A DNA stretch of 13,212 nucleotides from Candidatus Hydrogenedentota bacterium (GTDB lineage Bacteria > UBA8481 > J006). Below are positions 6,226-12,864 of this stretch, piece after piece. The notes under the pieces were generated by a model. The model saw only the letters and a program-made list of their open reading frames with translations, was not told the DNA's origin and ran no database searches. Where the stretch lies: NCBI GenBank assembly GCA_003697085.1, contig RFFU01000018.1:1-13212 (forward strand), in the 5' to 3' direction. The translations under genes and the position numbers were made by a program. The first letter of the stretch is position 1, and each line of letters opens with the position of its first letter.

Positions 6226-6930
6226 TCAAATTCCCAGGTAGGCTTCCATAATCCGCGGGTCGCGGAGGAGTTCTTGACCGGAACCCGAAATTCCCAGCCG
6301 TCCGTTCTCGATCACGTAACCGCGATCAGCCAATTCCAGGGCCTTGTGAGCATTCTGCTCAACAAGAAGAATCGGCGTTCCGCTCGCGTGAATCTCCCTC
6401 AATGCCTCGAAGATCTTCTCGACAAGCATCGGGGCGACGCCCAACGACGGCTCATCCAAAAGAAGCAGTTTTGGATCCGGCATCAGTCCGCGCGCGATGG
6501 CCAGCATCTGCTGCTCCCCGCCGCTGAGCGTCCCTCCCGGCTGCGCCTTCCTCTCCTCGAGAATCGGAAAGAGACGGAATGCGGCCTCCAGTTTCTCTTC
6601 CGAAACCTTTCCCACGGAATACGCCCCCATCGTCAGATTCTCCATCACCGTCAATCTCGGAAAGATTCCTCTTCCTTCCGGAACGTGGATGATTCCCCGC
6701 TGAACAATCTTATGCGGGGCCAGGTTCGTTATATCCTCTCCGTCGAAGATTATCGAACCCGCGGATTTTCTCACGAGGCCCGAAAGCGCCAGCAGTGTCG
6801 TTGTCTTCCCCGCGCCGTTCGCGCCGATCAATGTCACGATCTCGTTCCGCTCGACGGAAAAATTCAGGTCGTGGAGCACATCCGGACCGCCATACGTGGC
6901 ACAAACTCCGCGGAACTCGAGAAACGCCAC
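6226..6930 (-). CDS. livF: branched-chain amino-acid ABC transporter ATPase LivF
   Basis: One of the two ATPases of the hydrophobic amino-acid importer (HAAT family). The 234-residue protein has Walker A GANGAGKT (36-43), the LivF-type stretch IIHVPEGRGIFPRLTVMENL (80-99), the signature LSGGEQQ (135-141), Walker B LLLLDEP (155-161) and the switch region LLVEQNA. The length is normal and the C-terminus AYLGI is typical. It starts with GTG directly after the livG TAG stop with no gap; a G-rich stretch (GGGGGTGG) serves as a ribosome site. Last of the five transporter genes in the run. Confidence 0.96.
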   Translation of the reverse strand: MAFLEFRGVCATYGGPDVLHDLNFSVERNEIVTLIGANGAGKTTTLLALSGLVRKSAGSIIFDGEDITNLAPHKIVQRGIIHVPEGRGIFPRLTVMENLTMGAYSVGKVSEEKLEAAFRLFPILEERKAQPGGTLSGGEQQMLAIARGLMPDPKLLLLDEPSLGVAPMLVEKIFEALREIHASGTPILLVEQNAHKALELADRGYVIENGRLGISGSGQELLRDPRIMEAYLGI

Positions 6931-7722
6931 CTACGCCACCCCCGTCTCGGCGCCCGTGCCCAGGTACGCCTCGATCACCGCCGGATTTCGACGAATCTCC
7001 TCGGGAATCCCTTCCGCGATCTTTCGACCGTAATCCAGAACGACGACGCGATCCGAGATGCCCATCACGAACTTCATATCATGCTCGATCAAAAGAACCG
7101 TGATCCCGTGCCCCCGAATTGCTTCGATCAGTTCCTTCAGTTCGGTCTTTTCCGCCGGCGTCAATCCCGCAGCCGGTTCGTCCAAAAGGAGCAGTTTCGG
7201 CTCGGAAGCCAGCGCCCGAGCGATCTCGAGCCGTCTCTGATGCCCGTAGGGAAGATCGGAAGCGATCGTGGCTTCCTGGCCCGTCAGCCCGACGAACTCG
7301 AGCAGATGCCTGGCCCGCTCCCGCCCGTCTTTCTCCTCGTGGCGGTGCCGCCGCAAACCAAAAAGGGCATCGTGAAGCCCGGCCCCCGTTCTCGTATGAC
7401 GCCCGATCATGACGTTCTCGAGCACCGTCATACCGTTGAAGAGCCGGATGTTCTGGAATGTGCGCGCGATACCGCGACGGCAAATCTCATGCGGTTGAAG
7501 ATCAGCGAGCGATTCGTCGAGATAGAAAACGTCTCCCTCGCTGGGCTGATAGACCCCGGTGACGACGTTGAAGAGCGTCGTTTTTCCGGCGCCGTTGGGG
7601 CCTATCAGAGCGACGATCTCTCCGGCGAGTACATCGAAGGAGACTTCGGCGACCGCCACGAGGCCGCCGAACCGGCGCGTCAGATTCTGCACCGACAATA
7701 CCACCTCGCGCGCCTCGGTCAT
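6931..7722 (-). CDS. livG: branched-chain amino-acid ABC transporter ATPase LivG
   Basis: Second ATPase of the importer, 263 residues. It has Walker A GPNGAGKT (41-48), the LivG-specific stretch [24 protein letters not shown] (84-107), a signature of the LivG kind LPYGHQRR (157-164) in place of LSGGQ, and Walker B LLLLDEP (177-183) with LLIEHDM after it. The C-terminus carries the LivG tail ending AYLGTG. The start ATG overlaps the livM stop by 4 nt (ATGA). A longer frame runs upstream through livM in another phase, but this has no LivG similarity and is rejected as the start. Confidence 0.96.
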   Translation of the reverse strand: MTEAREVVLSVQNLTRRFGGLVAVAEVSFDVLAGEIVALIGPNGAGKTTLFNVVTGVYQPSEGDVFYLDESLADLQPHEICRRGIARTFQNIRLFNGMTVLENVMIGRHTRTGAGLHDALFGLRRHRHEEKDGRERARHLLEFVGLTGQEATIASDLPYGHQRRLEIARALASEPKLLLLDEPAAGLTPAEKTELKELIEAIRGHGITVLLIEHDMKFVMGISDRVVVLDYGRKIAEGIPEEIRRNPAVIEAYLGTGAETGVA

Positions 7723-8777
7723 TTCCCCGCCCTTCCCGCCAACCCCTGCGGGCGAAAGACCATCAAGGCCACCAGCGTGGCACCGAAGATGAGCATTCGG
7801 TAATGGGCAAGGCCGCGGAGAACCTCGAGAAGCAGAATGAAAACGACACTTCCGAAAGCCACGCCCGCGATCGAGCCCATCCCGCCGAGAACGACCATCA
7901 CGACGACCTTGACCGATTCGATGAAGTCGTAGTCGGTGGGATGCGCCGTCGTATTGTGCAGTGCATAGAGCGCGCCGGCCAATCCGGCGAAGACGCCGCC
8001 CAAACCATAAGCCCATATCTTGGCTCGGAAGACATTGATCCCGCAGGCCGCCGCCGCGACCTCGTCCTCCCGCACCGCCTCCCACGCCCGCCCGGCCCGC
8101 GAATTCTTCCACCGATAAAGCGTAAAACAGGAAAGGAGCGCCAACGCGGCGGCAAGATAATAAAGCGGTTCCGGATCCGAAAAGAACTCCGGCATCACCC
8201 GCGGCGAAAGGAAGATCCCGTCGGGGCCGCCCGTCAAACCGAAGAGATCGTTCTTGAGCGCGACGCGGGTGATCTCCCCAAAACCCAATGTCACGATGGC
8301 CAGGTAGTCTCCGCGCAACCGCAGACACGTCGCTCCAAGCGCCACGCGGACGAGGACCGCTCCGAAGATGCAAAGCGGTATCACCGCCCACCAAGCGGAA
8401 AAGACTCGGACGGAATCGCTGTTGAGGGGGACCCGCGTCAATTCGATCGCCATAATATACGCGCCGATCGCAACGAAGGCGATAAATCCCAGATCCAGCA
8501 GACCGGCGAAACCGATCGAGAGATTGAGCCCCATCGCCATGATGACGAAAAGTGCCGCCAGGGTGGCGTGATGCAGCCCGATATCGATCCGGTACGTCTC
8601 GATCCCCGAGGAATGACCGAAGAGGCGGAGCCAGATCGGGTCGAGCCAGGAGCCGATATTCCACTCCACCGAAAACGGAAGAAAACTCGGAAGCCATGCC
8701 AAAAAAAGAATGACCCCGAGCCAGGCCGCCGCTTTTCCCAACTTTCTCCGCTTCACGATACCTCCCTCCGCCGTCAT
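7719..8777 (-). CDS. livM: branched-chain amino-acid ABC transporter permease LivM
   Basis: Membrane subunit, 352 residues, rich in hydrophobic segments. The N-terminus has one helix (about 15-33), then a polar stretch of about 45 residues before the conserved core beginning [33 protein letters not shown]. The cytoplasmic loop [18 protein letters not shown], which couples to the ATPases, is intact, followed by LTGGPDGI. The C-terminal part has [16 protein letters not shown]. The start ATG overlaps the livH stop (ATGA). Together with LivH it should form the translocation pore in the inner membrane. Confidence 0.95.
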   Translation of the reverse strand: MTAEGGIVKRRKLGKAAAWLGVILFLAWLPSFLPFSVEWNIGSWLDPIWLRLFGHSSGIETYRIDIGLHHATLAALFVIMAMGLNLSIGFAGLLDLGFIAFVAIGAYIMAIELTRVPLNSDSVRVFSAWWAVIPLCIFGAVLVRVALGATCLRLRGDYLAIVTLGFGEITRVALKNDLFGLTGGPDGIFLSPRVMPEFFSDPEPLYYLAAALALLSCFTLYRWKNSRAGRAWEAVREDEVAAAACGINVFRAKIWAYGLGGVFAGLAGALYALHNTTAHPTDYDFIESVKVVVMVVLGGMGSIAGVAFGSVVFILLLEVLRGLAHYRMLIFGATLVALMVFRPQGLAGRAGK

Positions 8778-9841
8778 ACCTTCTCCACCGGACCGGTACC
8801 GAAGATCCCGGAGGGCCGCACCAGGAGAACGAGAATGAGCACCGCGAAGGCGATGGCATCCTTGTAGCCGGGGTCGATGAACGCGGCCCCGACGGATTCG
8901 AGTACTCCCAACAGCACCCCGCCGACCATGGCCCCGGGAACGTTTCCGATCCCGCCGAGCACCGCGGCCGTGAAGGCCTTGATCCCCGCCATATATCCGA
9001 TGAAGGGATAGATCGATCCGAGATAGAGTGCGTAGAGAACCCCGCCGACCGCGGCCAGGACAGCCCCGAGAGCGAAGGTCAGAACGATCACGCCATCTGT
9101 GTCGATCCCCATCAGGGCGGCAACCTTCCGGTTCTGCGCGGTCGCGCGCATCGCCGTTCCCACCCGCGTCTTGTGAATGAAGAAATAGAGCCCCGCCATC
9201 ATCGCTATCGCGACGACCGTGATCACGACCTGAAGCGTGGAGACGGAAACGCCGTGATAGGCGAGGACTTGGTCCTTCACCCAGTCCGTCTCCGGAAAAG
9301 ACTTTCGCTCCGTCCCGAAGAACCACGGCTCCACCTGGCCGAGGTTCTGGAGAAAGAGCGAAGCCCCGATGGCGCTGATCAGCGGAATCAAGCGATCCTG
9401 CCCGCGCAGAGGACGATACGCGATGCGTTCCAGCGCCATCGCAAGAACCGCCGCGTACGGTAACGCGGCGAAGACGGAAGCGACGAGCGGAAGGCGATGA
9501 AGTCCCCCGTGATAGGCGAAGGAAGCAAAGACGAGCGCGGCACCCAGTCCCGCTCCGACGGCTTCCCCCCGCGAACGCACACCTTCCACACGATCAGAAA
9601 CCGCAATGAAGGCGCTGATCCCTCCCAATGTCGCCATTCCCGCCGCCGTCGGAGGATCGAGAACGACGCAAAAGGAATAGGCAAAAAATGCACCGAACAT
9701 CATCAACTCCCCGTGCGCGAAGTTGATCAGTTCGATGATGCCGTAAACGAGCGTGTAGCCGAGGGCGATCAGAGCATACAGGAGCCCCAGGGTGAGGCCG
9801 TTGAGCGCCTGTTGCAAAACCTCCGTACCGCTGACGTTCAG
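8774..9841 (-). CDS. livH: branched-chain amino-acid ABC transporter permease LivH (CTG start)
   Basis: First membrane subunit of the importer, 355 residues. It begins with the LivH core VLQQALNGLTLGLLYALIALGYTLVYG and continues with LINFAHGELMM (38-48); ERIAYRPLRG is near 138-147. The C-terminus GYMAGIKAFTAAVLGGIGNVPGAMVGG and ending VEKV match E. coli LivH well. No ATG or GTG lies near the expected start. CTG at 9841-9839 fits: it overlaps the livJ stop (CTGA), like the ATGA overlaps of the next genes, and GGAGG at 9853-9849 lies 7 nt upstream. A TTG at 9817 has a GGAGG only 2 nt away. Relative to E. coli, about 46 extra residues lie between LINFAHGE and ERIAYRP, with a charged loop SDRVEGVRSRGE (82-93). 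Confidence 0.92.
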   Translation of the reverse strand: MNVSGTEVLQQALNGLTLGLLYALIALGYTLVYGIIELINFAHGELMMFGAFFAYSFCVVLDPPTAAGMATLGGISAFIAVSDRVEGVRSRGEAVGAGLGAALVFASFAYHGGLHRLPLVASVFAALPYAAVLAMALERIAYRPLRGQDRLIPLISAIGASLFLQNLGQVEPWFFGTERKSFPETDWVKDQVLAYHGVSVSTLQVVITVVAIAMMAGLYFFIHKTRVGTAMRATAQNRKVAALMGIDTDGVIVLTFALGAVLAAVGGVLYALYLGSIYPFIGYMAGIKAFTAAVLGGIGNVPGAMVGGVLLGVLESVGAAFIDPGYKDAIAFAVLILVLLVRPSGIFGTGPVEKV

Positions 9842-11049
9842 CGGGCTTCCTCCGCTCCTACTTCCTTGAAGAAGGCGAAGTGGTATTCTCCCGACTCCTT
9901 CTTCTCCACTCGGGTGATGATCACCCGTTTCCCGATGGCATCGCCGTTCTTGAATCGGTGAGGGCCGGTTACTCCCTTCCATCCATCCGTGGCCGCCAGA
10001 GCGTCGCGAATCGCCTTCCGGTCGGTCGATCCAGCCCGGCGGATCGCATCCGCCAGAACGCGCGCGGCATCATACGCCTGCGCTGCCCAGACATCGGCCT
10101 TCCGGCCGAAACGCTTTTCATACTTCTTCACGAACTCCTGCACGGCCGGATCCGGATTTCCGGGATGAAAATACGAAACGACATAGACTCCATCCGCCGC
10201 CTGCCCGCCGATCTTCCAGAGTTCGCTCGAGGCGATTCCGTCTCCGCCGGCGAACGGCGTCTCCAACCCGATCTCCCGCGCCTGCTTGATCAACTGCGCC
10301 CCCTTCGGATTCTCCGCCGCCAGTACAACCGCATCGAGATTCAAGCCCTTCCATTTCGTTAAAACGGGGCGGAAATCTTCATCGGCGTTCGGATCATACT
10401 TCGCCTGATCCACAACCTCGGCTCCCAACGCCTTCGCTTTCCTCGCCACCACCTTCGCCAGCCCCTTGCCGTATTCGTCGTTGGCGAAATAGATCGCGAT
10501 CCGCTTCGCTTTGAGTCCCTCGACGACGAACTGCGCCAACAATTCGCCATTTTGATTGTCGTTGGGAAGATTTCGAAAGACGAACGGCTTGTCCGGACCT
10601 GTCACTCCGGGATTCGTCGAAGCCGGAGTGAGCATTACGATTCCCTTCTTGTTGTAAATCTCTCCCGCGGGCTTCGAGATACCGGAATTGAAATGCCCCA
10701 GAACCGCGACGATCCCCCTCGGATCCCGAGCAAAGTTCCTCGCCACGTTCACTCCTTCATTCGTCTTCGCCTGGTCATCCCCCACGACGATCTCCAACTT
10801 CTTCCCCAACACTCCCCCGGCCGAGTTGATCTCGTCGAAGGCCAAGGTCACCCCGTTGCGCAACGACTCGCCGAATTGAGCCAAGTCTCCGGTCATTGGA
10901 CCGGCCACGCCGATGTAGATCGTATTCCCCGTCGAAGGGGCCGGTGTTCCTCGCCCGCTCTTCCCTCCTCCGCAACCGAATGAGAGTACCGTCGCGAGAA
11001 TCCCCGCGGTCACCGCGATCCACGTCCGCCAACCTCGTAATTTCCTCAT
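9838..11049 (-). CDS. livJ: branched-chain amino-acid ABC transporter binding lipoprotein
   Basis: Extracytoplasmic solute receptor of the importer, 403 residues, of the LivJ/periplasmic-binding type 1 family. The N-terminus has a basic start, a hydrophobic stretch (10-24) and Cys26 in LSFGCGGG, a relaxed lipobox, followed by a Gly/Ser/Pro linker, so it is probably a membrane-anchored lipoprotein. The mature part starts IYIGVAGPMTGDLAQFGESLRNGV, with the ligand-site regions GHFNSGISKPAGEIY and TPASTNPGVT, and FANDEYGKGLA in the hinge area. The ligand is not certain from sequence: leucine-type amino acids, amides or urea are all handled by relatives. The ATG has AGGAGG nine nt upstream. It is the first gene of the leftward run, with 676 bp free of genes before it. 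Confidence 0.95.
   Translation of the reverse strand: MRKLRGWRTWIAVTAGILATVLSFGCGGGKSGRGTPAPSTGNTIYIGVAGPMTGDLAQFGESLRNGVTLAFDEINSAGGVLGKKLEIVVGDDQAKTNEGVNVARNFARDPRGIVAVLGHFNSGISKPAGEIYNKKGIVMLTPASTNPGVTGPDKPFVFRNLPNDNQNGELLAQFVVEGLKAKRIAIYFANDEYGKGLAKVVARKAKALGAEVVDQAKYDPNADEDFRPVLTKWKGLNLDAVVLAAENPKGAQLIKQAREIGLETPFAGGDGIASSELWKIGGQAADGVYVVSYFHPGNPDPAVQEFVKKYEKRFGRKADVWAAQAYDAARVLADAIRRAGSTDRKAIRDALAATDGWKGVTGPHRFKNGDAIGKRVIITRVEKKESGEYHFAFFKEVGAEEAR
9849..9853 (-). promoter_or_regulatory. Shine-Dalgarno that decides the livH CTG start
   Basis: On the minus strand GGAGG lies exactly 7 nt before the CTG at 9841-9839, inside the 3' end of livJ. This spacing and the CTGA stop/start overlap are the reasons for choosing CTG over the downstream TTG. 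Confidence 0.6.
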
Positions 11050-11080
11050 CCTCTTCCGCCTCCTTCATCGATTGAGTTGA

Positions 11081-11112
11081 GTCCGGTTGCAAGAGTCTCT
11101 TTTCCACCGGAC
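11081..11112. promoter_or_regulatory. inverted repeat in the livJ 5' region
   Basis: GTCCGGT (11081-11087) and ACCGGAC (11106-11112) form an exact 7-bp inverted repeat. Inside it lies an 11-nt palindrome AAGAGTCTCTT (11091-11101). The structure is about 32 nt upstream of the livJ ATG, just before its ribosome site. It may be an operator or a leader hairpin. I could not identify a convincing livJ promoter further upstream. Confidence 0.4.
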
Positions 11113-11340
11113 GACTTCTCTTCCAGAAATTGAGCCAACCTCCGTCGGCCCGGAGATTCCCGTGCCCGTAACTCTATAATGTGCGAGAGTTTGTGAGAAG
11201 AGTTTCGTGAGGTGCAGTTTTGATTTGTAGGTAGGTCTCGACAGTCGCAATCGCCTTGGAGCGGCTTCACGAATCGTTGGAGACGGCCACGAACGGCCCT
11301 TTAGGCGTATAGACGTCCGTCCCTCCATAATGCGGCAAAA
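11113..11340. other. gene-free stretch upstream of livJ
   Basis: No protein or RNA gene recognised on either strand. A perfect TATAAT occurs on the plus strand at 11175-11180 but has no matching -35 and no gene after it. The livJ promoter should lie in this stretch or in the element to its right, but no pair of boxes stands out. Confidence 0.4.
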
Positions 11341-11478
11341 GTGGAACGTAGGTTCTCCAACCTGCGGCGACACTGGCGGGCGGGGTCGGCGATCCCCATC
11401 GCCCACCCCACCGGTTCCGTAGGGGCGACCGGCGGGTCGCCCGGCGGCAATTCGCAGAGTGGAGAGCCTACGCTCCAA
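11341..11478. mobile_element. MITE-like inverted-repeat element
   Basis: The ends form a 27-bp terminal inverted repeat (11341-11367 against 11452-11478) matching at 21 positions, with a shared core CGTAGG and TCTCC. Inside is an exact 8-bp hairpin GGGCGACC-GGCG-GGTCGCCC (11423-11442). There is no transposase gene. This is the structure of a non-autonomous miniature element. No clear target-site duplication is seen. Only one copy lies in the window. Confidence 0.6.
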
Positions 11479-11487
11479 ATCTTCTGT

Positions 11488-11564
11488 TCCCTTTTGCTTT
11501 TTGCCTTTTTCCTTTTGCCTTTTTCTTCGGCCTTGCCCTTGCCCCTGCCCTTGCCCTCCCTTTT
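11488..11564. repeat. C/T-rich simple-sequence tract
   Basis: About 77 bp of nearly pure pyrimidine on the plus strand, broken by regular single G. The first half is built from CCTTTTGC/CTTTTTGC units, the second from CCTTGCC/CCCCTGC units, so it looks like a degenerate tandem repeat that has changed composition. It lies directly beside the MITE-like element. Confidence 0.6.
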
Positions 11565-11587
11565 ACGCCGGCCGGGTGACCACCTAC

Positions 11588-11616
11588 AAAAAAAAATCGC
11601 ACCCGTTTCGTGGGTG
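11588..11616 (-). terminator. intrinsic terminator for nfi
   Basis: On the minus strand CACCC-(7 nt)-GGGTG forms a 5-bp GC-rich stem, followed after three nt by nine T. It is about 110 nt beyond the nfi stop and faces the same way, so it should end the nfi transcript before it reaches the liv region. Confidence 0.55.
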
Positions 11617-11725
11617 AAATGTCTTCGCCGAAACGTCCGGCCACGTTTCCTGCGAGGTTTCCATCCGCGGCCTTGCTCCGGCGGCTCCTCCCGGAGTCGG
11701 ACCGTTACAGATCAGAAGTGGAATC

Positions 11726-12529
11726 TCATTTTGCGGTTTTGCGGAATGCAGCCCGTGTCGCTTCGATCCTATATTTCGTCACGGCACGATGAGCTTCACG
11801 GGTCGGATCCGGTATCCGATATCGATGGGACGTCGCCACAACGACCGCGACCGCTGTCTCCAGATCGATTCTGTGTCCGGGAGAGACGAAGACGGGGTTG
11901 ACACCGCTTCGCGTTCTCACCATCGCTCCAATGATCTCACCGTCCTCCAGCAAGGGACTCCAGGACCCACGGTTCGGATCGGGCGGCCGTCCCCCTCCCA
12001 CGAGGCGACTTTTGGCACAGCCCAGAGTCGGAAGATCGAGGAGGAGCCCGAGATGACAAGCCAAGCCAAGCCTGCGGGGATGAGCCGTCCCCTGACCATC
12101 GACCATCACCAGATCCGTTTCCCCTCGAACGCGTTCAAGGACAGGGAGAAGCGCCGGAAGTTCGCGGAAGGAGAGAAGACCCGGCACGTAAGGAAAGGAA
12201 TTCTTTTTTCGCGCTGTAACGACCTCGAGAATTCGGCCGGGGAGTTCGGGCGCGGAAAATTCCATCAGCACGGCCGCGGCGAAGGCGTCCGTTTCGGCGC
12301 GGGGTTTCGCATAGGAGACATCGAGGCCGAGAACCCGCAGCCGAGAGAGCGGGCGGCGCGATCGGGAATTCGTACCACCGGCGCCCCTTGGCGAAGAAGC
12401 GAGAAACCTTTCTATCCGATGGCGGAGCCGTTTCGGAGGCCGGAGAACGAGGCGTGAGGCGAGTCTCTCCTGGATTTCACGAGCCCGCGCCGGAGAAAGA
12501 ATCCAAGAGTGAAGCCGTCGAAGACGCAT
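11726..12529 (-). CDS. nfi: endonuclease V (deoxyinosine 3'-endonuclease)
   Basis: Repair nuclease that cuts the second phosphodiester 3' to deoxyinosine and other damaged bases. The 267-residue protein has the catalytic carboxylates D70 (LGLDVSY), E123 (LLSFRELPALL) and D144 (VMVDGQGTAHPRRLG), H150, the wedge motif FPYVPG (112-117), and LPTLGCAKSRLVG, NPVFVSPGHRIDLE and YRIPDPTREAH further on. Relative to E. coli Nfi it carries about 30 extra residues before the first catalytic Asp (about 33-64), rich in Arg and Ser. The start is the ATG at 12529; a TTG at 12568 is also in frame, but the best promoter places transcription start between the two. No Shine-Dalgarno precedes the ATG. It stands alone, between two repeat-rich stretches. 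Confidence 0.94.
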   Translation of the reverse strand: MRLRRLHSWILSPARAREIQERLASRLVLRPPKRLRHRIERFLASSPRGAGGTNSRSRRPLSRLRVLGLDVSYAKPRAETDAFAAAVLMEFSAPELPGRILEVVTARKKNSFPYVPGLLSFRELPALLPVLERVRGETDLVMVDGQGTAHPRRLGLACHLGLLLDLPTLGCAKSRLVGGGRPPDPNRGSWSPLLEDGEIIGAMVRTRSGVNPVFVSPGHRIDLETAVAVVVATSHRYRIPDPTREAHRAVTKYRIEATRAAFRKTAK

Positions 12530-12539
12530 CGTGTTTCGA

Positions 12540-12568
12540 ATCGTATCGCGGTGCCGAGTCTTTTCCAA
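12540..12568 (-). promoter_or_regulatory. candidate nfi promoter giving a nearly leaderless mRNA
   Basis: On the minus strand TTGGAA (12568-12563) and TACGAT (12545-12540) are separated by exactly 17 nt, each matching 4 of 6 consensus bases. Transcription would start near 12533, only about 4 nt before the nfi ATG, which agrees with the lack of a ribosome-binding site. Confidence 0.4.
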
Positions 12569-12622
12569 TGGAAACGGCGTCCCTTATTTCGCACAAAGCG
12601 CCGACCGCCGATCCCTGAGATA

Positions 12623-12754
12623 TCATTCCGAGCAGAGCCTGCCTGCCGGCAGGCAGGCGAAGCCCGACGAGAAATCCCCCACGGTAGCCATTCGGCCCAC
12701 GGGACCGGATACCACCTGAAGGGGATTCCTCGGCGCTGACCCGCCTCGGAATGA
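12623..12754. mobile_element. palindromic MITE/REP-like element
   Basis: A 132-bp element bounded by exact 10-bp inverted ends TCATTCCGAG (12623-12632) and CTCGGAATGA (12745-12754). A second inner pair, GAAATCCCC near 12670 and GGGGATTCC near 12721, matches at 8 of 9. Inside is a perfect 22-bp palindrome at 12637-12658, made of repeated CCTG/CAGG units around CCGG. No transposase is encoded. Similar inverted-end elements, and their spurious translations, are frequent in environmental bacterial genomes. Confidence 0.65.
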
Positions 12755-12819
12755 CAAAAAAGGTCTCGAAACGCCGGCAATCCCCGCCCCCTCGCGCTTC
12801 ATCTCTTTCCCCGTCAAAG

Positions 12820-12864
12820 TGTCAACCTCCCGGGCTCTTCTTAGAATAAGAAATGTCAACCTCC
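12820..12864. repeat. 11-bp direct repeat flanking a small palindrome
   Basis: TGTCAACCTCC occurs at 12820-12830 and again at 12854-12864, 34 bp apart. Between them lies TTCTTA-GAA-TAAGAA (12838-12852), a 6-bp inverted repeat. The second copy covers the stop codon of the nuclease-like gene to the right. The arrangement may be a duplicated gene end or a target duplication. Confidence 0.5.

Noticed and set aside
6004-7803. 599-codon open frame on the plus strand
   Set aside because: It is antisense to livF and livG, which are certain; the product resembles nothing known and the length follows from GC-rich codon use on the other strand.
7803-8867. 354-codon open frame on the plus strand
   Set aside because: Antisense shadow of livM; very charged product without recognisable domains.
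11175-11180. Perfect TATAAT on the plus strand
   Set aside because: No -35 at a suitable distance and no gene downstream on that strand.
11050-11340. A sigma54 promoter that would link the regulator to livJ
   Set aside because: No GG-N10-GC pair with the surrounding consensus was found on the correct strand.
11789-12457. 222-codon open frame on the plus strand
   Set aside because: Antisense to nfi, whose catalytic motifs are all present on the minus strand.
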